Origin: Garcia nutans
Lineage: Eukaryota > Streptophyta > Magnoliopsida > Malpighiales > Euphorbiaceae
Reading direction: 5' to 3'
DNA length: 64,000 nt
Assembly: GCA_947685225.1 (NCBI GenBank)
Contig: CANTUV010000035.1
Coordinates: 46,066,001 to 46,130,000 of the forward strand
This document shows positions 20,944 to 31,013 of the stretch, in pieces. The notes beneath the pieces are model-generated. The model worked only from the letters and a program-made list of their open reading frames with translations, was not told the origin of the DNA and made no database searches. Positions within the stretch are counted from its first letter, which is position 1. Every line of letters begins with the position of its first letter. Both the position numbers and the translations under genes were made by a program.

Positions 20944-22526
20944 ATTTTGAGATCCTTGCTTTATTTTGTTTAATGTATTTTTGTTCTTATTTTTCATTTT
21001 TGTTTCCATGTTAACCTTTATATTTGGATATTTTATTTTTATATATTGTACTTTTGTTTTTGAACTTTTGTGTTTGTGATGGAAAGCTAGGGTTTTGCCT
21101 CACCAGGTACGATGGAAGACAGGTTGTCCTTTAACTCTTTTTATTTACTATTCTTGTTTTACATTGAGGACAATGTAAATTTTAAGTGTGGGGTACTCTT
21201 TAAGCTTTCCTTTAATGTTTGTCTTGTTTTGTTTATTGTGTTTGTTGTGCATGGCATAATTGTTGAAAATTTATTGATCTTTTCTTTGATTCTAGCATTA
21301 TAGTTGAGACTTTAGTATCAGCATAGAAATGAGCATTTGAATTCATTCGGGATCAATTTTCGCATTTTGCAATTCATGACATATAAATCTTTGTGAACCC
21401 ACCTGTGTGAGTTTTGAGCCTCATAATTTGATATTATTATCAGTTGATTTTCTTTTCTTAAGTGTGCACCTTCATGATTTTGCATCTCTAGAGTTTGCTT
21501 TTGCATACTAATTGAACTCACATTATGATTTAATCTCAAGTTTTAAAATGATGAAGGCAAATTAGGTTAGCCCTTTAGCTTAAAAAGACCTCCCTTAATA
21601 TTGATTTCCTTAGTGAGCCAAGTTGAGCCTTTGACCTTTTCTTGATTAATCAACATTATTCACAGCTCGACTTTCTCTTATTATCATCATACCTGCATTA
21701 AGGAATGGAGTTCTATGATATGACAATAGGGTGGTTTGTTTCAAAGTGTGGGGTAAGCAAGTAAAAAAAATATATGGTATTGCTATTTGGGTTGAAATGC
21801 ATACTTTGCACTTTGTATTTGATTAAGAGTTGACTATTCTTTTCCTCTATATGTTAAGCTAGATGATCTATGCAATGTTATATTTTGTATATATATGTAT
21901 TAAAAAAAATTATTATATACAATAAAAGAAAAAGAAAAAGAGAAAATAAAAAAAAGAAGAGATATATATATACAAAAATTTACATATGTTTTAGCATTGG
22001 TTTGCAAAAGAGGAATGTCGGCTCGTGTATTTTTCTTTGAGTATGCAAGTATGTGAAGTATTAATGGATTGTGAGTATGCCAATTGAAGGAGTTATGAGT
22101 TTCTTAGCAAGAATAGTGTCTAATTTAGATACTCCATTTCTTGATGCTCCAGCCTAAATGTCTTTTCTCACACTTTTACCTTAGCCCCATTACATCCAAA
22201 TGAAAGTCCTTCAGATTATTTCTTGAGAAAATCAGTGAGGGAGATTGGATAATTAAGCAAGTTTATGGCAGTATGTAGTCATGAGTGGTTTGAGTGATTA
22301 ACCTTTGAAATCGAGTGAAACACTTAGATGAGAGATAAGATTTGTATGTCTGGATTAATGAATGAGTTAAGAAAATCCTTGATTGAAGGAAATTGCAATT
22401 ATTTATGTCTGATGTCTTGAAGTATTTCATCTTATCTGTTGGAATTATAGTTAAGGTTGTTTGAGTTTTTAATTTATGCCATGTGAATTTGCTTGAGGAC
22501 AAGCAAAGTTTTAAGTGTGGGGTAGT
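20944..22526 (+). other. Athila 3' untranslated tail (first copy)
   Basis: Non-coding. It contains the phrase AAGTGTGGGGTA three times (near 21185, 21745 and 22512), the last just before the LTR, so the third is the likely polypurine tract. A long A/G run lies at about 21922-21965. Small frames here are not supported as genes because both copies carry them only as conserved repeat sequence. Confidence 0.65.
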
Positions 22527-22807
22527 TGTTTTATTAGTTTTTGTTATAGATTTGTGTCTTGTTTATTATGATAATTACTGTTTTATTTAGGTATTTTGTT
22601 AGTTTTTATCGGTTTGTTTAGTGTTTTCTTTAATTATGGTAGTTTTAGTTTATTTCAGTGTTTATGTCGTTTTTGATTTAGTTTTTAGTATTGTGTTTAT
22701 GATTTGTTGGTTTTTGTCTATTTACTTCTTGTTTAAAGTTTGTTTTGAATTTTGTGTTAGGTTAAAACAAGCAAGGAAACAAATTGAAGGAGAAAGGGGC
22801 AGTGGCT

Positions 22808-23108
22808 GACACAGGCAGAGGACACGGCCAAGTCACTGGCCGTGTCCCATACCAAGTTAAAAAAAAGAACAAGTCCCAGTAGCAGACACATGCAAGGGAC
22901 ACGGCCAAGTCTTGTAGCCGTGTCCCTCCAAAATGGTGCAACACGGCCAAGTCACCTCTGACTTGGCCGTGTCACTCAACAAAGAAGAAATAGAAGAGAG
23001 GCAAGCAGTGATGGACACAGGCAAGGGACACGGCCAAGTCACCTGGCCGTGTCCCTCCAATAGCCACTCACATGGCCAAGTCACATCTGACTTGGCCGTG
23101 TCCCTCAT
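22808..23108 (+). repeat. GACACGGCC...GGCCGTGTC palindrome block (left Athila LTR)
   Basis: Five pairs of GACACGGCCAAGTC and GGCCGTGTCCCTC-like halves are seen, spaced 20-30 bp within pairs. The block ends 37 bp upstream of the TATA box. Both strands give false small frames of the type WPCP/DLAVSL. Confidence 0.92.
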
Positions 23109-23144
23109 GAACCAAGCATGCGCGGATTTAAAACGGATGATTCA

Positions 23145-23152
23145 TATAAAAG
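23145..23152 (+). promoter_or_regulatory. TATA box of Athila left LTR
   Basis: TATAAAAG, preceded by GATTCA and followed by a purine-rich stretch. It is conserved in the right LTR at 34462-34469. It is a good candidate for the element's core promoter. Confidence 0.7.
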
Positions 23153-24121
23153 GAAAAAGAAGTTTAGGGTTTGGGGAGTGTTGACGATTTGGAGATTATT
23201 TTTAGCCGTCAGAGAGAGTGAAGTTAGGGTTTAGCTTTGTTTTCTTGATTTTGATTTTACTTTTGATTACTTTAGCTTAGATTAGATTGTTCTAGCCATT
23301 GTTTCATCCTTCTTGCAAGATTTGAACAAGAGATTCTTCAGAAGCTTCAAGGAGTTGTAACTTGGTTTTGTTCTCGAACTTATTCTCTTTATTTACATTG
23401 AAATTGTTTTAATGGATATTATCATGTCTATTTTGATTTCTTTGAACATTAATGAGATGAATATGTTTGATTGCATTATGAACTAATTTGATCTAGTCTA
23501 GGGTTTGTATGGATCTACTATGATTGTATGAATTGGTTATTCTCTTAGCTAATAATTTCTTTTGCCTCTATTGAATGAAATATTAGTACATATAATTGAT
23601 TGGCCACCAATTGTGTGTTTTAGGTATTAGATGATGAATTGAGAGATGAAGTCTAATGCTGGAACAATTCAATTAAGGACTTAGGTGAATTAGAGATATA
23701 ACCTATTAAAAAGATTGTTTCAATTATAACAAGATTAGTTGTAAGAGGTTTGAATGCGAGAGCTTATTTCCTTGACTTAATTAATTAAGTTGTTTGAGAT
23801 TTAATCTTTGAAATTAAATTAGTTAAGTGGAATAACCGTTCATACAAATAAGTAGTAGAGAAGTGCAAACCCTAGACCTTTTTATTAAGTGAATCAAAAC
23901 ATCAGATCTTGTTTACTTTTATTGTTTTAAACTTCAATTAAACTTCTTCTTTAGTTAGCAATTTAAATTTATTCATTACTTGTTACTTTTAATTTGATAA
24001 TCAATTAGCCACTTTAGCTTCCTTGAGAGAACGACCTTGGGGTGAGCACCTTTGCTACAGCTACCTTGTATACTTGCGAGTGACGCTTTGTGGTAGAGTT
24101 AATTTGAGCGCAACAAGTTTT

Positions 24122-24139
24122 TGGCGCCGTTACCGGGGA
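24122..24139 (+). promoter_or_regulatory. Primer-binding site, tRNA-Asp type (Athila)
   Basis: TGGCGCCGTTACCGGGGA differs by one base from the TGGCGCCGTTGCCGGGGA PBS known from Athila-type elements, generally assigned to tRNA-Asp. It lies six bases after the LTR end. Confidence 0.9.
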
Positions 24140-24257
24140 GGCTAATTGGCGTAATTGTTTATTTAAAAAAAATACTTTGGATTATTTTTCATTGTTTTCA
24201 TTTTATTTTATTTTGTCTTTTGCTTTCAATTGTTTCTTTTTCTAGAAAATTTTGTTT

Positions 24258-26774
24258 ATGCAAGGCAGGAGATCACTCGAAGGAGAGCTACATCCATTCA
24301 TTCCAGAAATTCAGAGAGTGAAAAGGAGCAGAGAAGAGTTTGAGCTCTACACCGGATTTGATACTACAGAGGAGGACACTTCTAATTTTGAGTCGGAATC
24401 TGCACAATCTGTTAAAATGGCTGAAGAAAGACAAAGAACGATGAGAGACTTTGCTAGACCTGTCATTGGAACTTCCACTTCTTGCATAAGACTGACAGAT
24501 GCAGCAAGAAATTATGAGTTGAAGAACATTCACTACAACATGCTGCCATCATTCTATGGAGTTCCAAATGAAGATCCTTTGAATTTTATTAGGGATTTCT
24601 ACTCCACTCTCAACACTTTTCCTTAGGGAGGATTAACAGAGGATCAGTTGAGGATGAGGTGTTTCCCATATACTTTGAAGGATAGGGCAAAGAGCTGGCT
24701 CATGATGTTGCCTGAAAATTCACTGACAAGTTGGGAGCAAGTTTATAACAAGTTCATGGGCAAGTTCTATTCACACCAAAAGACAGCTGAGTTGAGAGGG
24801 AAGATTGCTACATTCTCTCAATTTTAAGGAGAGCCATTTCATGAGGCTTGGGACAGATTTAAGATGCTATTGATCCAGTGTCCGCATCATCACTACCCAC
24901 TTCAACTCCTTAATCAGTTTTTCTATGATGGTCTAACCCAACAATTTCAGAACACTATTGACAATGCAGCTGGGGGAGCCATGGGAGAAAAGACAGCTGA
25001 TGAGACTTATGAGATCTTTGAGATGTTGGGAGCTAATTCTCAACAAAAGAGTGTAAGGGGAAGAAGTAAAGGGGTGAATCAACTGGAAGCCAATACTGAA
25101 ATGGTTAGTTAAATAGCTGAGTTGACAAGGCAGGTTCAGATGCTAAACATGAAGAACAATATTTCTTCATCCACTCAAGAGGTGTGTGGAATCTGTGGGA
25201 CATTTAGGCATGGAGCAAATATATGCCCCTCTGCATATGAATCTTTTGGGAATGAAGCTGAGCAAGTTAATGCTATGGGGGGATTTCAACCAAGAGCCAG
25301 GAATGATCCTTACTCCAACACTTACAATCCTGGTTGGAGGAGTCACCCCAATTTTTCCTGGACAACAAATAATGTTCAACAGCCTTTCCATTTGCTCCAG
25401 AGACAGAACCAACAGCAGGGCCAATCCTCAAATCAAGGTCAGCCTAAGAGAGAGAGTTTGGAGGAAAGTTTACAGGCTTTTATCCAAGTCAGTGCTAAAA
25501 ATCAGGAGATGAACAACTAGAGGCTGGATTCCTTGGAAGCATCTTTTAAGAAGGTGGAGACCCAAGTGGGGCAACTTGCTCAACAGATGCAGATTCAACA
25601 AAAGGGGAAGTTTCCAAGTCAACCTGAGCAGGCACAAGCAGTGATTGTTCTTAGGAGTGGCAAGGTAATTAATAACAATGTTGAAAATAATTCTGTGAAT
25701 GCAGGTGAGAAAGAGAATAAAAAGGAAGGAGAACTGGAGAACAAAAGTACTGAAGAAAGATCAATGGAGAAGTCCCCTACAGCAGATTTGCACAAGGCAA
25801 ACAATCCATACCGGCCACCTATACCATTCCCCAGCAGATTGAAGGATGATAAAAAAGATAAGCAATTTTCAGATATCTTCAACATGCTGTCTAAGGTAAG
25901 TATTAACTTACCCTTACTTGAAGCAATTAAGAACATGCCGGCTTATGCTAAATTCTTCAAAGAACTGAATACTAAGAAAAAGAGGTATGAGCCGAATGAA
26001 AAGGTGATAGTTTCTGAGGTAGGTAGTGCTGTTTTGCAGCATAAACTACCTTCTAAGCTAAAGGATCCTGGAAGTTTTATTATTCAAATTACTATGGGGA
26101 ATGGAAAGGGTACTGATGGCATGTGTGACTTGGGAGCCAGTGTGAATTTAATGCCTTATTCTGTGTACCTTGATTTAGAATTAGGGGAACTTAAACCAAC
26201 AAAAATGGTATTGCAATTAGCTGATAGATCTCTTAGATTCCCGAAAGGGGTTATAGAAGATGTGTTAGTTAAAGTTGGTGGTTTGATAGTACCTGTGGAT
26301 TTCATTGTTCTTGACATGGAAGTAGGTAATTCTTCACCATCTGCACACACCATTATGCTGGGTAGGCCTTTTATGGCAACTACCAACACTTTGATAGATG
26401 TTAAGAATGGAAAATTATCAATGACTGTTTTGGGACAAACTGTGGAATTTTCTATTTTTAACACTTCTCCTATTCCTACAACTGCTTTATATGAGGATTG
26501 TTCTTTCATTGATTGTGTTGATGCAGTTATTTCAGATGTTTTCTTGCAGACAGGTACCTCTGATAAGTTGGAGCTGGCATTGACTTTGGGCAGTGATTTG
26601 GAAATTTTTGATGCAGAAATAGCCAGTTGTCTTGAGACCTTAGGAAGTGCTGAAGTAGAGGAACTTAAGGAGGACCCAGTTTGTGAGCTTCCCTCCATTC
26701 AAAAAGAAGAGAAGAACCCCTCACTAGAGTTAGAGCTAAAAGAGTTGCCTAAGAACCTGAAATATGTGTTTTAG
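24258..26774 (+). pseudogene. Athila gag and protease (four stops, one frameshift)
   Basis: One frame runs from ATG 24258 (MQGRRSLEGEL) to 26774. The gag core includes LPSFYGVPNEDPLNFIRDFY, FPYTLKDRAKSWLMMLP and FHEAWDRFKMLLIQCP. The zinc knuckle CGICGTFRHGANICP (25187) fits CX2CX4HX4C. The protease active site CDLGASVNLMPYSVY lies near 26127, with the Athila-style LGRPFMATT downstream. Stops are TAG 24624-24626, TAA 24825-24827, TAA 25110-25112 and TAG 25518-25520. Frame is then lost at 26769-26773, apparently by loss of one T in a T run before the RT. It would have supplied the particle proteins and the maturation protease. Confidence 0.9.
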
Positions 26775-26794
26775 GAGATCACAACACTTTACTT

Positions 26795-27288
26795 GTGATA
26801 ATATCTAGTGAACTTAGTGAAGGGGAGGAGATGAGGTTGGTGAGTGAGCTTAAAAGATTGAAGAGAGCAATAGGCTGGGGATTGAGTGACATCAAGGGTA
26901 TTAGCCCTTCAATGTGCATGCATAGAATCACTTTAGAAGAGGGAGCTAAACCTGTGAGGGAGACCCAAAGGCGACTTAACCCAAATATGAGTGAAGTGGT
27001 TAAGAAGGAAGTGCTCAAATTGCTGGATGAAGGAGTAATATATCCAATTGCTAATAGTGAGTGGGTGAGCCCAGTACATGTAGTTCCTAAGAAATCTGGA
27101 ATCACTGTGGTGAAAAATGAGAATAATGAATTGGTTCCTACTAGGACTACTACTGGGTGGAGAATGTGCATCGATTATAGGAAGTTGAACAATGCTACAA
27201 AGAAAGATCATTTCCCTCTTCCTTTTATTGATCAGATGTTAGATAAACTTTCAGGGCACTCACTTTATTATTTTCTGGATGGCCTTTC
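26795..27288 (+). pseudogene. Athila RT, N-terminal half (split by fold-back insertion)
   Basis: Begins after the frameshift (IISSELSEGEEMRLVSELKR) and includes WVSPVHVVPKKSG, WRMCIDYRKLNNATKKDHFP and LPFIDQMLDKLSGHSLYYFLDG. The frame is interrupted at 27289 by the 662-bp fold-back element. The other half resumes at 27956, so the two halves are one RT domain with a simple insertion. Confidence 0.93.
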
Positions 27289-27950
27289 TGTAATGACCCT
27301 CCCCGACCAGGTCGGCTGCCCGGCCCACTAGTGGCTTACGGCCCGGCCTTTTCACCACCTGGGCATGGAGTCCACAGGAGGCAAGCGATCGCTACAGTAC
27401 TGGACAGCCCTCGCGGCCCACCCAGCAGGAATTTGTTTATTTGGCCCCAAGGGGTCGCCTCCCTGGATCGAACCCCTGACCTCACCCTCCCCGACCAGGT
27501 CGGCTGCCCGGCCCACTAGTGGCTTACGGCCCGGCCTTTTCACCACCTGGGCACGGAGTCCGCAGGAGGCAAGCGATCGCTACAGTACTGGACAGCCCTC
27601 GCGGCCCACCCAGCAGGAATTTGTTTATTTGGCCCCAAGGGGTCGCCTCCCTGGATCGAACCCCTGACCTCCCACTTAAGAGAGCCAGCGAGAACCATCC
27701 AGTACCATTTCTGCAGAAATGGTACTGGATGGTTCTCGCTGGCTCTCTTAAGTGGGAGGTCAGGGGTTCGATCCAGGGAGGCGACCCCTTGGGGCCAAAT
27801 TAATAAATTCCTGCTGGGTGGGCCGCGAGGGCTGTCCAGTACTGTAGCGATCGCTTGCCTCCTGCGGACTCCGTGGCCAGGTGGTGAAATGGCTGGGCCG
27901 TAAGCCACTAGTGGGCCGGGCAGCCGACCTGGTCGGGGAGGGTCGTTACA
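27289..27950. mobile_element. GC-rich palindromic fold-back element (662 bp) with 5-bp TSD
   Basis: Target duplication CTTTC is at 27284-27288 and 27951-27955; removing the element and one copy restores the RT frame. Ends are TGTAATGACCCTCCCCGACC and its near reverse complement GGTCGGGGAGGGTCGTTACA. The whole element is one hairpin with no spacer, centred on the CTGCAG at 27711-27716. The right arm is 237 bp; the left arm is the same plus a 188-bp tandem duplication. It is strikingly GC-rich against AT-rich surroundings. Each arm carries GGTTCGATCC, which resembles a tRNA/SINE B box. Overlapping frames on both strands are by-products of the symmetry. It is not assignable to a standard MITE superfamily by its TSD. 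Confidence 0.93.
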
Positions 27951-27955
27951 CTTTC

Positions 27956-30302
27956 AGGTTACTATCAGGTGCCAATAGCTCCAGAGGATCTGTCCAAGAC
28001 AACCTTTACTTGCCCTTTTGGGACTTATGCATTTCGACGTATGCCCTTCGGCTTGTGCAATGCACCTGCAACTTTTCAGAGATGCATGATGTCTGTCTTC
28101 TTTAACATGATAGACGATTTTATTGAGGTATTTATGGATGACTTTTATGTTTTTGGTAATTCTTTTGATAATTGCCTCAATAAACTTGTTCGAGTGCTTG
28201 AGAGATGCATTGAATGTAACCTCACTTTAAGTTGGGAAAAGAGTCATTTTATGGTTACCCAGGGCATTGTTTTAGGTCATGTGGTGTCAAGTAAAGGGAT
28301 TGAGGTGGATAAGGCTAAAATTGAATTGATTGCTAAGTTACCCCCTCCTACCTCTGTTAAGGGAATAAGAAGTTTTCTAGGGTATGCAGGATTTTATAGG
28401 AGGTTTATTAAGGATTTTTCCAAAATAAGCCAACCATTGTGCCATTTGCTAGGGAAAGATGTTCCATTTGAATTTACAGCACAATGCATGCAAGCTTTTA
28501 ATTCCCTTAAAGAAAAATTGACTAGTGCACTAGTGATAGTAGCTCCTGTTTGGTCTTTACCTTTTGAAATCATGTGTGACGCCTCTAATCATGCAGTAGG
28601 AGCTGTTCTTGGGCAAAGGGTTGATAAATACTTGAGAGTAATATATTATGCCAGTTTGACCCTGAATAGTGCACAAATGAACTACACCACAACTGAAAAG
28701 GAAATGTTAGCTGTTGTTTTTGCTTTAGACAAATTTAGAGCATATTTAATTGGGTCAAAAATCATTGTGCATTCTGATCATGCAGCTCTTAAATATCTGT
28801 TAACAAAACAACATGCTAAACCGCACTTAATTAGATGGGTGTTGTTATTGCAAGAATTTGATTTCCAAATCAAGGATACTAAGGGTAGTGAGAATGTTGT
28901 TGTTGATCATTTATCCAGATTACCCTTCTTTAGTGAACATCTTGCATCTGATAGCATTCGTAAAAATTTAGAAGAATTTCCTGATGAGCATTTGTTTGTG
29001 GTAATTAATGCACCTTGGTTTGCAGATATTGCTAACTATCTTGCCTGTGGAATATTGCGTACTAATATGTCATTTCAGGAAAAGAAAAGGTTTTTACACT
29101 TGAGTAAGTTTTATTTTTGGGATGAACCTTATCTATTCCGGATATGCAAAGATGAGATAGTTCATAGGTGTGTATCTGAGGAAGAACAACTGAGTGTTCT
29201 TAAATTTTGTCATGACCTTCATTGTGGGGGTCATTTTGGAGGAAGAAAGACTGCAGAAAAGGTGCTACAAAGTGGTTTTTACTGGCCTACTTTATTTAAA
29301 GATGCTCAAGAGTATTGTAAGCACTGTGATCATTGCCAAAGAGTAGGTAACATTGGGAGGAGGAATGAAATGCCCCTTCAGTCATATATTGTTGTTGAAC
29401 TGTTTGATGTGTGGGGAATAGACATCATGGGTCCTTTCCCCAAGTCTTTTGGTTTTGAATATATTTTAGTTGCTGTTGACTATGTTTCCAAATGGGTGGA
29501 GGCAATCCCCACTCGTACTAATGATGCTAATATTGTTGTTAAATTTGTGAAGGAAAACATTCTAAGCAGGTTTGGCACACCAAGGGTGATAGTCAGTGAT
29601 GGGGGGAGCCATTTTTGCAACAGGCTTTTTGAGAAGTTAATGCACAAATCTGGTGTGAAGCACAAGGTGGCAACCCCATACCATCCACAGACTTCTGGGC
29701 AAGTGGAAACATCAAACAAGCAACTAAAAGGAATTCTGGAGAAAACAGTCAACACATCCAGGAAGGATTGGGCAAACAGATTGCATGATGCACTATGGGC
29801 ATATCGGACTGCTTTCAAAACTCCTCTAGGTATGAGTCCATATCAATTGGTGTTTGGAAAAGCTTGTCACTTACCAGTGAAGTTGGAGCACAGAGCATAT
29901 TGGGCAATCAAGACTCTGAATTTGGACTTGGACAAAGCGAAGAGAGAACAATTTCTGCAAATTTCAGAGTTGGATGATCTGAGAAATGAGGCCTATGAGA
30001 GCTCGAGAATTTACAAGGATCGCACTAAAGCACTTCATGATAGAATTATAGTGCGAAAGACATTGAGTCCAGGTATGAAGGTTTTACTTTTTAACTCACG
30101 ACTCCGTCTTTTTCCAGGTAAACTCAAGTCTCGATGGAGTGGTCCTTTCGAGATAACTCAGGTGTATCCTTCTGGTGCCATTGAATTACTTAACTCTCGA
30201 ACAAGTGAGACTTTTAAAGTGAATGGACAGAGAGTTAAGCCATACAATGAAGGATTTCAGGAAGTGAGGGTCATTGACAGCACTTTGATTCATGATCCCT
30301 AA
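27956..30302 (+). CDS. Athila pol, RT C-terminal half, RNase H and integrase (open, 5'-truncated by insertion)
   Basis: About 780 codons open without a stop. RT: KTTFTCPFGTYAFRRMPFGL and VFMDDFYVFG near 28130 (Athila-style FMDD). RNase H: IMCDASNHAVGAVLGQ (28570) and HSDHAALKYLL (28772). Integrase zinc finger HCGGHFGGRKTAEKVLQSGF...CKHCDHCQRVG. Integrase core VWGIDIMGPFPKS, VIVSDGGSHFCN and GQVETSNKQLK, so the D, D and E are all present. C-terminal GPFEITQVYPSG. Apart from the fold-back and missing upstream frame it looks functional, which contrasts with the four gag stops. There is no start codon of its own; it was part of the polyprotein. Confidence 0.92.
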
Positions 30303-31013
30303 GCCTTGCATGATGTCCAGCTTTATGACATTAAAGAAGCGCTAAATGGGAGGCAACCCATCAGTTTGCGTTTATTTTTCATAGTTGTAATTTTAAATTT
30401 AGCAAGTATTGATTTTATGTTCGGTTTAAATAAATGGACTGTGCTTTGATCGGTTTTTCTTTACTTTTTGTTTCAGGGTGTTTAAAGATGAAGGGGTGCA
30501 AAATCGTTGAAAAAAAAAGTTTAAGTTAATAAAAGGCAGTAGGTGACACGGCCAAAGGACCTGGTCGTGTCCCTTGGCCGTGTCACACACTGGACACGGC
30601 CACGATTCCTCAAAATTTTTAGATTTTACAATTTTGTACAGAATAGGACACAGCCAAGGGACACGACCAAGTCACCTGGCCGTGTCCCTCCAAGACTATC
30701 AGACACGGCCGTGTCACCTTGACTTGGCCGTGTCCCTTCACTTTCACACACCAGACACGGCCGTGTCCCTTAAATTTTACACTTTTAAAACCCGATTTTG
30801 CCCAGTTCTTTTCATAAATCCCTAAATTTTCTATCTTCGTCTCTCTCGCTCTCTGTATCGCCAAAACCATTGATTTTTATTTCAAAACTCCAACTCTTCC
30901 ATTAAAACTTCAAATTTCTTCAACAAAACTTGAGATAATCACTTAAAACTTCCTCTTTCCTCATATAATTTTGATTTAATTCAGTTTTGGGTTGAATTTT
31001 CAGATTTCTAAGG
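30303..31013 (+). other. Spacer between Athila pol and env-like ORF
   Basis: Non-coding. It starts with the Athila-typical AATGGGAGGCAACCCAT, continues with a palindrome block (30544-30772) and a CT-rich leader (CTCTCTCGCTCTC near 30842) before ATG 31014. Confidence 0.7.
30544..30772 (+). repeat. GACACGGCC palindrome block upstream of env-like ORF
   Basis: Four or five GACACGGCC / GGCCGTGTC pairs, including GACACGGCCGTGTC in compact form. They are the same kind as in the LTR but in the internal region, 240 bp before an ORF start. Confidence 0.9.

Larger units (their letters stand above)
22527..24115 (+). repeat. Athila LTR, left copy (1589 bp)
   Basis: Starts TGTTTTATTAG after AAGTGTGGGGTAGT and ends GAGCGCAACA, six bases before the PBS. 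GACACGGCC palindromes lie at 22808-23108 and a TATA box at 23145. It lacks a 132-bp block present in the right LTR. 23200-24115 is AT-rich and non-coding. Confidence 0.85.

Noticed and set aside
20553..22526. Athila LTR starting at 20553
   Set aside because: The 3.6-kb repeat begins inside a coding frame without a polypurine tract before it. The TGTTTTA start at 22527 after AAGTGTGGGGTA and the AACA end give a better LTR.
22933..23184. Plus- and minus-strand frames reading WPCP, DTAVSL, DLAVSL (also at 639-953, 8204-8518, 30574-30870, 34162-34501, 38330-38621, 52951-53142, 61347-61757, 63611-63856)
   Set aside because: They are translations of GACACGGCC palindrome arrays in several frames and both strands. 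No domain, start context or conserved frame supports a protein.
27755..27785. tRNA gene suggested by GGGGTTCGATCC
   Set aside because: Only a B-box/T-loop-like motif is present. I could not fit an acceptor stem, anticodon arm or properly spaced A box.
27519..27908. Overlapping frames of 94-122 codons in the GC-rich fold-back
   Set aside because: Frames mirror each other on both strands because the element is palindromic; stops are rare only because of high GC.
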